From Anaerolineales bacterium (GTDB lineage Bacteria > Chloroflexota > Anaerolineae > Anaerolineales > Villigracilaceae), in assembly GCA_016744335.1 (NCBI GenBank), contig JADGEO010000001.1, forward strand, positions 62,001-126,000: a DNA stretch of 64,000 nt. Direction: 5' to 3'. Positions within the stretch are counted from its first letter, which is position 1; every line of letters starts with the position of its first letter. Of the stretch, positions 41,710 through 49,344 are shown piece by piece. The notes under the pieces are model-generated. The model saw only the letters and a list, made by a program, of their open reading frames with translations, made no database searches and was not told the origin of the DNA. The position numbers were made by a program, and so were the translations under genes.

Positions 41710-42348
41710 TTAAGCTCTATCAGGAACAATATAAATCAAGGGCAAGCTCAACAAAGTAATTAGGTATTTAACAACTAAATTAAACAAAAAAATCTGCCAA
41801 ACGATAGTCCAAGGGAGTACACCACCGAAGGCAACGACAGCAAAAATCAAATTATCTATAGGAACAGAAATACTATTACTTGTTAAAACCCGCGCCCATT
41901 GATGCTCACGGGTGATTTTATTAACAAACCATGAATAGATTTCGGTATCTATCATTTCGCTAATAATTTCTGCTAAAATGGATGCAAGAACAATCCGCCA
42001 AACGGGTGCCAAAATTGCCGAAAACTCAGCCGACAAACCCCACTCTGAATCACCGGGAACACTGGCTACCCACATGAGATAAATCGCCATAAATATATTA
42101 ATCGCACCCGCTGTGAGGATGAGCACTTGGGTATTCTTCTTCCCCAAAACCTTATGCACTACATCTCTTAAGGTAAATGTGATCGGGTAAATAAAAGTGC
42201 CCATATCTACGGCAAAACCAGCGATAACGCCAATTTTCAAACTGGCAATATCTGCCAGCATTTGTGCACCAATATAAGATGCGATTAAGACAATCGCCAT
42301 TGCTGAAAGCATCGGTGCGCTTTTTAGTTTATTGTCTTCAGACTGCAT
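41710..42348 (-). CDS. Queuosine precursor transporter (VUT/DUF165 family)
   Basis: 212 aa with six helices, matching the YhhQ/QPTR family that imports 7-cyano- or 7-aminomethyl-7-deazaguanine for tRNA queuosine. Signatures are IGAQMLADIASLKIG, MGTFIYPITFTLRDVVHKVL, LAEIISEMIDTEIYSWFVNK and SNSISVPIDNLIFAVVAF. GGAGAAG precedes the ATG. No preQ1 riboswitch is visible in the 41-nt gap to the divergent panE gene. Confidence 0.92.
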   Translation of the reverse strand: MQSEDNKLKSAPMLSAMAIVLIASYIGAQMLADIASLKIGVIAGFAVDMGTFIYPITFTLRDVVHKVLGKKNTQVLILTAGAINIFMAIYLMWVASVPGDSEWGLSAEFSAILAPVWRIVLASILAEIISEMIDTEIYSWFVNKITREHQWARVLTSNSISVPIDNLIFAVVAFGGVLPWTIVWQIFLFNLVVKYLITLLSLPLIYIVPDRA

Positions 42349-42389
42349 TATTTCTTCTCCTTCTTTAGAAAATTCGCCGCAATGATAAC

Positions 42390-43334
42390 ATGAAAAAAAA
42401 TATACTTATTGTTGGAACAGGGGCACTTGCTACGCTTTTTGCGGCGCGTCTTTCTGCATCTGGTGTTGGGGTGATTATGCTTGGCTCATGGCAAGAGGCT
42501 ATTGGTGCGTTGAACAAATCTGGCGCGGGGTTGGTAGATGCTAAGGGGAAGGAAAATTTCTATCCTGTAAATGCAATAACTGAATGTAAAAATACGCATT
42601 ATGCCATTCTTTTAGTCAAAAGTTGGCAAACAGAGCAGGTTGCGCATAAATTAGAAAAGTGCCTTACTGAAGATGGACTTGTGCTTAGTCTTCAAAACGG
42701 TTTAGGAAACGGAAAAATTCTCACCGACATTTTAGGGGAAGAACGCGTTGCTCAGGGAGTGACGGTGGTGGGCGCATCTTTACTCGAAGCAGGCAGGGTA
42801 AAAATTAGTGGCGAGGCGCAAATTTCGCTAGGAGAGCATCCACGTTTGGGACCAATAGAAACTCTTTTGAGGGCAAGCAAGTTCAGGGTCACGCGCGTTG
42901 CGAGCATCGAATCGTTGATATGGAGTAAATTGGTTATCAATTCGGCAATTAATCCGCTCACTGCACTTTTAGATATTCCCAATGGCGATTTGCTGAAAAT
43001 CCCAGAGGCAAAAATATTGATGGCAGAGTTAGCGCGCGAAACGGCATCCGTAGCTGAGGCACAGAATATCTCACTTAGCTTTGAAGATTCTGTTTTGGCG
43101 GTAGAAAAGGTGGCGAGGCAAACATCGTCTAATATCTCTTCGATGTTACAAGATTTAAGACGCGGTGCCCCAACTGAAATCGATGCGATTTCTGGTGCCA
43201 TCTCACAAATTGGGGAGGCGTTGTCTATACCGACGCCAAGGAATAAAATCTGTTGGCAACTTGTGAAAGCCATGGCTAATCGTGGTAAGATTCGGGACTA
43301 TAAAAAGCAAAAAAGTTTTAAGGAGTTTTTATGA
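42390..43334 (+). CDS. panE: 2-dehydropantoate 2-reductase
   Basis: 314 aa. An N-terminal NADP-binding Rossmann motif (ILIVGTGALATLFAARLSAS) is followed by LVKSWQTEQVAHKL, the conserved LQNGLGNG, and a C-terminal helical domain with the catalytic Lys in SLIWSKLVINSAINPLTAL and PTEIDAISGAISQIGE. It reduces ketopantoate to pantoate for coenzyme A. The stop overlaps the next start by 4 nt. Confidence 0.9.
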   Translation: MKKNILIVGTGALATLFAARLSASGVGVIMLGSWQEAIGALNKSGAGLVDAKGKENFYPVNAITECKNTHYAILLVKSWQTEQVAHKLEKCLTEDGLVLSLQNGLGNGKILTDILGEERVAQGVTVVGASLLEAGRVKISGEAQISLGEHPRLGPIETLLRASKFRVTRVASIESLIWSKLVINSAINPLTALLDIPNGDLLKIPEAKILMAELARETASVAEAQNISLSFEDSVLAVEKVARQTSSNISSMLQDLRRGAPTEIDAISGAISQIGEALSIPTPRNKICWQLVKAMANRGKIRDYKKQKSFKEFL

Positions 43335-44209
43335 AAAAGTGGATTATTTTAGTTCTAACGATAAGTTTATTGCTCTTCCCAGCACTGGCTTCGGCACAAA
43401 ATACGGCGAAATTTGCAGAGGTAGGCATTGAGCTTTGGTCCGAATATGATACACCTGAGATGTTGGTTATGTATTCCTTTGTGTTGACAGATGATAGCCC
43501 TTTGCCTACAGAAATCAAGATAGCTATTCCTGCAAATGCTAATTTAAATGCAGTTGCTAAACTCTCTGATGGTGAGATGTTGCAGGTGCCTTATGACCCA
43601 CTCATACAAGATGGAGACGAGCGTATTTTAACATTGGTCGCCGATGAGCTAACGCTTTACCGCGTGGAGTATTATGTCCCTTTAGAGAAAGATGGCGTGA
43701 CGCGGCATTTCTCGTTGGTTTGGGAAAACGAGTACGATGTTGAAGCTCTCTTTGTAGAGTTTTTAGAACCACCTGATGTAAGCGATTTAACTTCAACCCC
43801 ATCTTTTAACGATACTGGTTCAGATAATGGCATGACAATTCACGCACTTTCGGCAGGCAAGATAAAAGCTGGCGAGCGATTTGACTTATCCCTTTCTTAT
43901 GATAAAAGCAGTGATGATCTAACTGTTTCCTCTATGCCCATCGAAGTGGGCGGCGAAATAGAAAGCAGTGAAAGCTCTTTTTCTTTGAGCGACTCATTGC
44001 CGATGATTTTAGCGGGTCTTGGCGTTGCACTAATTTTAGGCGGCTTGCTCTATTTCTTTTTAGCTGGCCGAGGGGATAATACATCTTCCCCAAAAAGCCG
44101 AGAACGCCATAAATCTAGTGGTGGAACAAAGTATTGTCACGAATGTGGTAGTCGCTCTAGCGGAAATGATAAGTTTTGCAGGGCTTGTGGCGTGAAGTTG
44201 AGGGGATAG
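43331..44209 (+). CDS. Secreted/membrane protein with C-terminal zinc ribbon
   Basis: 292 aa. Signal peptide (WIILVLTISLLLFPALASAQ, cleavage near residue 22), a beta-rich domain (about 25-200), one helix (LPMILAGLGVALILGGLLYF, about 222-241) and a cytoplasmic Cys4 ribbon (YCHECGSRSSGNDKFCRACG) at the end. A similar external domain/helix/ribbon layout, reversed, occurs in the LysM protein of this window. Function unknown. It overlaps panE by ATGA, so the two are co-translated. Confidence 0.7.
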   Translation: MKKWIILVLTISLLLFPALASAQNTAKFAEVGIELWSEYDTPEMLVMYSFVLTDDSPLPTEIKIAIPANANLNAVAKLSDGEMLQVPYDPLIQDGDERILTLVADELTLYRVEYYVPLEKDGVTRHFSLVWENEYDVEALFVEFLEPPDVSDLTSTPSFNDTGSDNGMTIHALSAGKIKAGERFDLSLSYDKSSDDLTVSSMPIEVGGEIESSESSFSLSDSLPMILAGLGVALILGGLLYFFLAGRGDNTSSPKSRERHKSSGGTKYCHECGSRSSGNDKFCRACGVKLRG

Positions 44210-44229
44210 AATCTTCTAAAGTCATATAA

Positions 44230-44261
44230 AAAAGCGGAGACAAAAATTTGTCTCCGCTTTT
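44230..44261. terminator. Bidirectional terminator before metK 3' end
   Basis: Perfect AAAAGCGGAGACAAA/TTTGTCTCCGCTTTT arms around AA, between two convergent genes. Confidence 0.93.
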
Positions 44262-44310
44262 GCTTTAAGTAAATTTCCTGTGATTGCCCATATTTTTAAT
44301 AACGAGTTTT

Positions 44311-45522
44311 TTATAGACCTGCGGCTTCCTTCAATGCTTCTGCTCTATCTGTGCGCTCCCAAGTGAACTGAACATCTTCGCGCCCAAAATGACCATACGC
44401 GGAGGTCTGACGATAAATCGGTTTACGAAGGTCAAGATCGCGAATAATGGCACCAGGGCGCAAATCAAAATGTTCATCAATCAGGGCTGAAATTTCATCA
44501 TCTGAGATTTTGCCTGTGCCAAAAGATTCTACGTTTATCGAAAGCGGATGTGCAACACCAATTGCATAAGCAAGTTGGATTTCGCAACGATCGGCAATGC
44601 CTGCGGCAACGATATTCTTTGCAACCCAGCGCGCAGCATAAGCCGCAGAGCGATCTACTTTAGTGGCATCTTTACCAGAGAAAGCACCGCCGCCATGTCT
44701 GCCCATCCCACCGTAGGTATCTACGATAATTTTGCGGCCAGTTACACCAGCATCACCCATAGGACCACCAATCACAAAACGACCAGTAGGATTAACGAAA
44801 ATCTTCAAATCTTCGTCTACCATGTCGGCAGGTAAAATAGGGTTAATTACATGCTCAATAATTTGCGCACGAATATCTTCAGCCGAAATATCAGGAGCAT
44901 GTTGCGTACTAATCAATACCGTGTCTACACGTTTGGGTTGACCTTTTGAATACTCAATAGTTACTTGGCTTTTGCCATCGGGGCGCACCCAATCTAAAGT
45001 GCCATTTTTACGAACTTCGGTGAGGCGCAAGGTTAATTTATGTGCCAAATAAATAGGCATCGGCATCAGGGTGGGGGTTTCATTACAGGCATAGCCAAAC
45101 ATCATCCCCTGATCACCTGCACCAATTGCTTCAATTTCGGCTTCGGTCATTTCACCAGATTTTGATTCAAGGGCTTCATCAACGCCCATTGCAATATCAG
45201 AGCTTTGGCTGGCTATGGCAGAGAGAACACCGCAAGTATGCCCATCAAACCCTTTTTTGCCGCGATCGTAACCAATATCGACAACAACTTTACGGACGAG
45301 CTTATCAAAATCAACAAAAGCTTTGGTCGTGATTTCGCCTAGCAACATCACATACCCCGTTTTGATAGCGGTCTCACATGCCACGCGAGATTTTGGGTCT
45401 TGCTTCAAACATTCATCCAAAACAGCATCACTGATTTGATCACACATCTTATCGGGATGCCCTTCTGTTACAGATTCTGATGTAAACATCAGGCTTTCAG
45501 AAGTCATAAAAGTTGTACTCAT
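44311..45522 (-). CDS. metK: S-adenosylmethionine synthetase
   Basis: 403 aa. Signatures are [60 protein letters not shown] and [20 protein letters not shown], all complete. It makes SAM from methionine and ATP. The leader carries a SAM-I riboswitch with terminator, so high SAM should shut the gene off. GAGGTG lies 6 nt before the ATG. Confidence 0.98.
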   Translation of the reverse strand: MSTTFMTSESLMFTSESVTEGHPDKMCDQISDAVLDECLKQDPKSRVACETAIKTGYVMLLGEITTKAFVDFDKLVRKVVVDIGYDRGKKGFDGHTCGVLSAIASQSSDIAMGVDEALESKSGEMTEAEIEAIGAGDQGMMFGYACNETPTLMPMPIYLAHKLTLRLTEVRKNGTLDWVRPDGKSQVTIEYSKGQPKRVDTVLISTQHAPDISAEDIRAQIIEHVINPILPADMVDEDLKIFVNPTGRFVIGGPMGDAGVTGRKIIVDTYGGMGRHGGGAFSGKDATKVDRSAAYAARWVAKNIVAAGIADRCEIQLAYAIGVAHPLSINVESFGTGKISDDEISALIDEHFDLRPGAIIRDLDLRKPIYRQTSAYGHFGREDVQFTWERTDRAEALKEAAGL

Positions 45523-45539
45523 TTTTCACCTCATTAAAT

Positions 45540-45568
45540 AGACTTAAGCGCTAAGACTTAAGACCTAA
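45540..45568. repeat. Heptanucleotide repeat upstream of metK
   Basis: On the coding strand it reads ggtctta agtctta gcgctta agtct in 7-nt phase, between the riboswitch terminator and the metK ribosome site, 18 nt from the ATG. No long inverted partner is seen here, unlike at lysS and serS. Confidence 0.7.
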
Positions 45569-45570
45569 AA

Positions 45571-45750
45571 ATAGAAAAAGCCCTTTCAGCTATACGATGA
45601 AAGGGCTTATATGCAAAAAATGCACGACACTGCCCTCTCATCTTCCAGAAATTTCACTGCCGGAATTAGCACCTTGGTTTTTCTAACAAAAACTAGGTTG
45701 CCGAAGCATCGCAGGGCCGGTCCCTCCGCTTCTCTGGATAAGAGTTGCCG
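45571..45750 (-). promoter_or_regulatory. SAM-I (S-box) riboswitch of metK
   Basis: P1 pairs CTCTTATC (45737-45744) with GATGAGAG (45635-45642). The S-box core CAGAGAAGCGGAGGGACCGG, CGGCAACC and AAGGTGCTAATTCC follow in order. The terminator AAGCCCTTTC/GAAAGGGCTT (45578-45608) ends in TTTTTCTATTTTT. SAM binding should favour the terminator and reduce metK transcription. Confidence 0.95.
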
Positions 45751-45777
45751 TATTAAGGCTATTGAATTATCGGCGAG

Positions 45778-45806
45778 AGTTTACCATAGCGGGATTTTCA
45801 AGTCAA
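45778..45806 (-). promoter_or_regulatory. Promoter of the metK riboswitch
   Basis: TTGACT and TAAACT separated by 17 nt on the minus strand, with TGG before the -10 (extended type). It lies about 35 nt upstream of P1. Confidence 0.75.
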
Positions 45807-45907
45807 ATTTTTATTTTCTCTGGGATATGAAGAAAGGGACGCACGTGACTTTTGGCTTAATACCGTTTAAAAAACATTATACCGAAGAGAATCGTTCCCC
45901 GCTTAAA

Positions 45908-45947
45908 ACAAAATCTGACAAGCGTCATAACTTGTCAGATTTTTGTT
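45908..45947. terminator. Terminator after the SUMF1-like gene
   Basis: ACAAAATCTGACAAG/CTTGTCAGATTTTTGT arms around an 8-nt loop, downstream of the minus-strand gene ending at 46046. Confidence 0.8.
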
Positions 45948-45962
45948 TATCATAAAAGAGGG

Positions 45963-46036
45963 TTTCGCAAAGACGCTCACGCCCAAACTCATGTTTGAGA
46001 TTTAGCACCCAAGTTCAAAACGTGAGCGTTGCGAAA
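45963..46036. repeat. Structured repeat with GGGTGCTAAAT core (copy B)
   Basis: Outer arms TTTCGCAAAGACGCTCACG and CGTGAGCGTTGCGAAA enclose, on the minus strand, TTGGGTGCTAAATCTCAAAC. The same core lies in a hairpin at 49137-49168. Confidence 0.6.
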
Positions 46037-46045
46037 ATCCACTTG

Positions 46046-46993
46046 TTAATTATCGGAGGCGCAACGGAATCCAATTTTATAAGAGGCCACACCACTGTAT
46101 TCAACCGATTCCATATCTGCGGCATCTGGGTTGGGACCACTCTCAAACCCACGACTAGCAACACGAATGTCTTTCTCTACGTCTTGGTAAGATCCGCCAC
46201 GAATAACGCGCCGTTGTCCTGCGCCCACTGCGGCAAGAGGACCTGTGGGGTTCGCTGTAGCTGAACTAGAATAATAATTTGCATCATAATAATCGTTAAC
46301 CCATTCCCAAACATTGCCCGACATATCTAGCACGCCGTAGGGGCTGGCACCAGCAGGGAAAGAGCCTACGCGAGTGACGTCGCGGATATTATAGTTAAAA
46401 TTTGCTTGTGTTGCGCCTGGGCGTTCATCGCCCCAGGGGAAATTACGGAAATCGTCACCACGTGCGGCGCGCTCCCATTCAGCTTCGGTAGGTAAACGTT
46501 TACCTGCCCAAGAGCAATAATCATTTGCGTACCCCCAAGTGACGAAAACAACGGGGAAATCTGTGTACTCATCGGTATTAAAATAAGTATCGTGATGTTC
46601 AGATTTAAACTCAACAGGAGGCTCACAAGCACCTGCCTGCACACAAATCATATACATGGCGTTGGTGACTTCGTGTTTATCTAGCCAAAAAGCAGACATT
46701 GTAACCTGATGGTCTGGTTTCTCATCTTCAGCAGAACCTGCATCTAACGCGCCCATGCGGAAATCTCCTGCTGGAACAAACGCTTGCACCATACCATCTA
46801 CAGGAGAGACACGCTCTGTGCCTGCTTCTGTATCTGCGTCTACTGTTTCACCAGCGTTATTTTCTACAACTTCCACAGTAGGGACTGCGGTATTAATAGA
46901 AACTGGTGTTGGTTCTGCATCTGCGCCTGCACCTGCACCACAAGCCACAAGCAAAAGGCTTAGTGCCAATAATACAAAAAATAGCTTTTTCAT
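46046..46993 (-). CDS. SUMF1/formylglycine-generating-enzyme-like lipoprotein
   Basis: 315 aa with a lipoprotein signal (LFFVLLALSLLLVACGAGAG). The FGE-sulfatase fold is clear: MVQAFVPAGDFRMGALDAGS, FWLDKHEVTNAMYMICVQAG, FPVVFVTWGYANDYCSWAG, KRLPTEAEWERAARGDDFRN, and GNVWEWVNDYYDANYYSS followed by RVIRGGSYQDVEKDIRVASR. The catalytic Cys pair of true formylglycine generators is not seen in the C-terminal segment. It is therefore likely a structural or binding member rather than an FGE. GGAGAATTGAA precedes the ATG. Confidence 0.9.
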   Translation of the reverse strand: MKKLFFVLLALSLLLVACGAGAGADAEPTPVSINTAVPTVEVVENNAGETVDADTEAGTERVSPVDGMVQAFVPAGDFRMGALDAGSAEDEKPDHQVTMSAFWLDKHEVTNAMYMICVQAGACEPPVEFKSEHHDTYFNTDEYTDFPVVFVTWGYANDYCSWAGKRLPTEAEWERAARGDDFRNFPWGDERPGATQANFNYNIRDVTRVGSFPAGASPYGVLDMSGNVWEWVNDYYDANYYSSSATANPTGPLAAVGAGQRRVIRGGSYQDVEKDIRVASRGFESGPNPDAADMESVEYSGVASYKIGFRCASDN

Positions 46994-47084
46994 TTCAATT
47001 CTCCTTAACTGTTTTTTTAATTTCTTTTCCAGTATATCGAAGAGGTATTTTTTTTGTTATCACCCAAAAGTCACAAATAAATAT

Positions 47085-47117
47085 CTTTTTGCGACTTTTT
47101 GCGACCAGTGATATAAT
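47085..47117 (+). promoter_or_regulatory. Promoter and direct-repeat operator of the OmpR-like regulator
   Basis: Two overlapping copies of CTTTTTGCGAC at 47085-47095 and 47095-47105 (10-nt spacing) cover a TTGCGA -35. A 17-nt spacer leads to an extended -10 TGATATAAT (47109-47117). Direct repeats one helical turn apart are typical of OmpR-type sites, so autoregulation is plausible. Confidence 0.55.
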
Positions 47118-47147
47118 AGAGAAAACAAACCTACTAAGGGAAAAAGC

Positions 47148-47831
47148 ATGCCCACTTCAAATAAAGCTACTCGAGTTTTGATTGTTTGCGACCAAAGTGA
47201 CACTGCCCCAATCTTGGGATATATGATTCGAGAAAAAGGCTTAAATGCCATTATCGAAACATCTGTGCAACGCGCATTGGACCACGCTATAGAAGTTCTG
47301 CCTGATTTAATCATCATAGACGTTAATGCCCCCCATGTGGAAAGAATTAATCTTATAAAAAAATATCGCTCCCTAAATCAAAAACCGCTTTTGCTTTTTC
47401 TCCCGACACACCACGAGAGTGAAATCCTTGAGGCTTATAGCGCAGGCGTAGATGAATGTATTGTCAAACCCATTAGCCCCGCTATCTTTCTTGCAAAAAT
47501 TACCGCTTGGTCGAGGCGCAGTGTTCCCGCGCAAATTTCACCACACAATTCAGCTCAACTTCTATTAGATTCTGCCAAACGTCTAGCGCGCACGCCAGAA
47601 GGGGAAGAAATCTATTTAACCAATTTAGAATTTCGGCTTTTGCGTTTATTGATGAATCGTCCTGGTTTTGTATTTCAAAGTGAGGAAATTATTCGTACCG
47701 TTTGGGGAATCACAGACACAAGCGACCAAACCGCGCTTAAAAATGTTGTTTATCGTCTACGCAAAAAACTAGGCACCGAACGGGAGTATATGATCCGAAC
47801 TGCGCCTGGTGGGTATTCTTTTCAGGATTAA
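47148..47831 (+). CDS. OmpR/PhoB-like response regulator
   Basis: 227 aa. The receiver (residues 8-125) keeps the phospho-acceptor Asp in LIIIDVNAPHVERI and the Lys in CIVKPISPA. Only one acidic residue of the usual pair is seen near VCDQSD. The C-terminal winged helix (about 130-225) has LTNLEFRLLRLLMNRPGFVF and the DNA-recognition helix region ALKNVVYRLRKKLG with wing IRTAPGGYSF. No partner kinase is adjacent. AAGGGAAAAAGC precedes the ATG. Confidence 0.93.
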   Translation: MPTSNKATRVLIVCDQSDTAPILGYMIREKGLNAIIETSVQRALDHAIEVLPDLIIIDVNAPHVERINLIKKYRSLNQKPLLLFLPTHHESEILEAYSAGVDECIVKPISPAIFLAKITAWSRRSVPAQISPHNSAQLLLDSAKRLARTPEGEEIYLTNLEFRLLRLLMNRPGFVFQSEEIIRTVWGITDTSDQTALKNVVYRLRKKLGTEREYMIRTAPGGYSFQD

Positions 47832-47847
47832 GATAACTTAGATTTAT

Positions 47848-49062
47848 TTAGCGCGCAAAATCAAGAGCGTACTCCGCATCAAAATAATTAGGTCTATGCT
47901 TGAGAGCAAGCTCCCAAGATGCAATAGCCCCTTCGTAATCCCCTTGCTGATATAAACCCCATCCACGCCATAGCAACGCCTCCTCAGAATTTGGCGTTCG
48001 CTGTAGCGCATATTCTGTTAAGCTAAGCAAATCTTCGGTACGATGATCTTGAAAAGAGGCAATAAAAGCCCCAAATTGATACCGCATCATACGCTGGGGA
48101 AGTCCTAAAGAGCGCGCTTGGTCATAAGCATTCGCAGATTGTGCATATTTCTCAAAATAGAGCAAATTTGAGCCTAAATTGAACCAAGCAAAAGCATCGT
48201 CTGGGTTTTCTTCTGTAGCCCGCAGGGAGGCTTCTAACGCACGTTCTCGGTTTTTTTCTTCATCCCAATCATCGCCAAGCAAAAGAGCCAGTTCTTCTTC
48301 ATCTTCGGGGAGATACGACACCATATAAACGTGGTTAAAAGGTTGCCAATCTTCCTCAAGAGTTTCATAAGAAATGCGCTGGTTTTCTCCATGATAAGAA
48401 TCCTGCCCTGTAAACGCACCATCTTCGTCATCGTAGGCAGTCAGGAGCATATAATGCGCCGCCCACAAATCGTCATTAGGATAATAAGGCTCATCAAAAT
48501 GAAAAGTTTCTTCTATCAAAACAGGATAGCCCGCAGCAATCAACTTTTTGAGCAGAGGTAAATCCCCGTTCACACGGTATTCGGCACGCAACCAGCCCGC
48601 ATAATTGCGCACATAATAAATCATTTCTTCGGGGTTTACGTTTCTATCTTGCGGAATGGGTTTAACAACATCAGAAATATCAAATTGGTCACCTTCCCAG
48701 CCGTAATAGCGCAATCCCATTGTCAGCGATGCCGGACCACAATTATTCATATCTTGCATTTCATAATCAGGCACTGTGAGAGAGACTTGCGAGGGCAGAG
48801 GTTCTGGCGTTCCCGTTGCCGTAGGCTCAATCGTTGGGGTCATAGAAAGAGCCAATGTAGCCGCAACTGTAGGACTACTCAAATTCACTGGTGTGTTGGT
48901 AGGCTTCGCTGTTGGCACTGCCTCAACGGGATTGACAACGCCACGTAAATAAGTCTTGGCAACTTCAACGCGCCAACTTAAACGAGATTTGATGGGTGGG
49001 ATTTGAGAAAAAATAAGTCCCAGAATAATTAGGGAAAGGGTTACTAGAGAAATCTTCTTCAT
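47848..49062 (-). CDS. C39-family peptidase with TPR repeats
   Basis: 404 aa. One N-terminal membrane helix (VTLSLIILGLIFSQIPPI) and a Thr/Pro linker precede a peptidase C39-like papain fold (about 95-250): catalytic Cys in DMNNCGPASLTMGLRYYG, His in DDLWAAHYMLLTAYDD and the following Asp in FTGQDSYHGEN. Three TPR-like repeats follow (AFAWFNLGSNLLYFEKYAQS, ALLWRGWGLYQQGDYEGAIA). It probably cleaves peptides or maturation substrates outside the cell. TAAACT lies exactly 6 nt before the ATG, with no Shine-Dalgarno. Confidence 0.88.
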   Translation of the reverse strand: MKKISLVTLSLIILGLIFSQIPPIKSRLSWRVEVAKTYLRGVVNPVEAVPTAKPTNTPVNLSSPTVAATLALSMTPTIEPTATGTPEPLPSQVSLTVPDYEMQDMNNCGPASLTMGLRYYGWEGDQFDISDVVKPIPQDRNVNPEEMIYYVRNYAGWLRAEYRVNGDLPLLKKLIAAGYPVLIEETFHFDEPYYPNDDLWAAHYMLLTAYDDEDGAFTGQDSYHGENQRISYETLEEDWQPFNHVYMVSYLPEDEEELALLLGDDWDEEKNRERALEASLRATEENPDDAFAWFNLGSNLLYFEKYAQSANAYDQARSLGLPQRMMRYQFGAFIASFQDHRTEDLLSLTEYALQRTPNSEEALLWRGWGLYQQGDYEGAIASWELALKHRPNYFDAEYALDFAR

Positions 49063-49136
49063 GCGAGCAGTTTACCAGAAAAGGCTAGAGATATACAAAA
49101 CATATTTTTTGGGGATGAAGCGCACCGCTCCGTCCG

Positions 49137-49168
49137 CGTTTGGGACTGGGGTGCTAAATTCCCAAACG
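49137..49168. repeat. Structured repeat with GGGTGCTAAAT core (copy A)
   Basis: CGTTTGGGA...TCCCAAACG hairpin with loop CTGGGGTGCTAAAT; flanking CTCCGT/ACGGAG extend it. Shares its core with copy B near 46.0 kb. Confidence 0.6.
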
Positions 49169-49280
49169 GAGGAGTAACGTGAACGTCTTTCCGCGACACA
49201 TGCTTATGCCAAAATACAGCCCATTAATCTGCTCTCAAGCTCAGGTCACGCGCATTTCAGTATTCCCCCATTTACAAAAA

Positions 49281-49325
49281 GCGGGCATCTTTTAAAAGTC
49301 TTGAAGACTTTTAAAAGATGCCCGC
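49281..49325 (-). terminator. Perfect 45-nt palindrome after the TPR gene
   Basis: 22-bp perfect arms starting GCGGGCATCTTTT around a single G. It sits about 20 nt after the stop codon of the 771-aa TPR gene, with a short TTTTTG after it on the minus strand. It has the same geometry as the 6925-6969 palindrome. The rest of the 49063-49344 gap has the copy A repeat only. Confidence 0.75.
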
Positions 49326-49344
49326 CAACATTCATCCGCAAAAA

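Noticed and set aside
45611..45955. 114-codon plus-strand ORF across the metK leader
   Set aside because: It is antisense to the SAM-I riboswitch, whose structure fully explains the sequence.
46046..46993. SUMF1-like protein as a true sulfatase-activating enzyme for the 18.5 kb sulfatase
   Set aside because: The catalytic Cys positions of formylglycine generators are not seen, the protein is a lipoprotein, and the membrane sulfatase resembles Thr/Ser-nucleophile transferases that do not need formylglycine.
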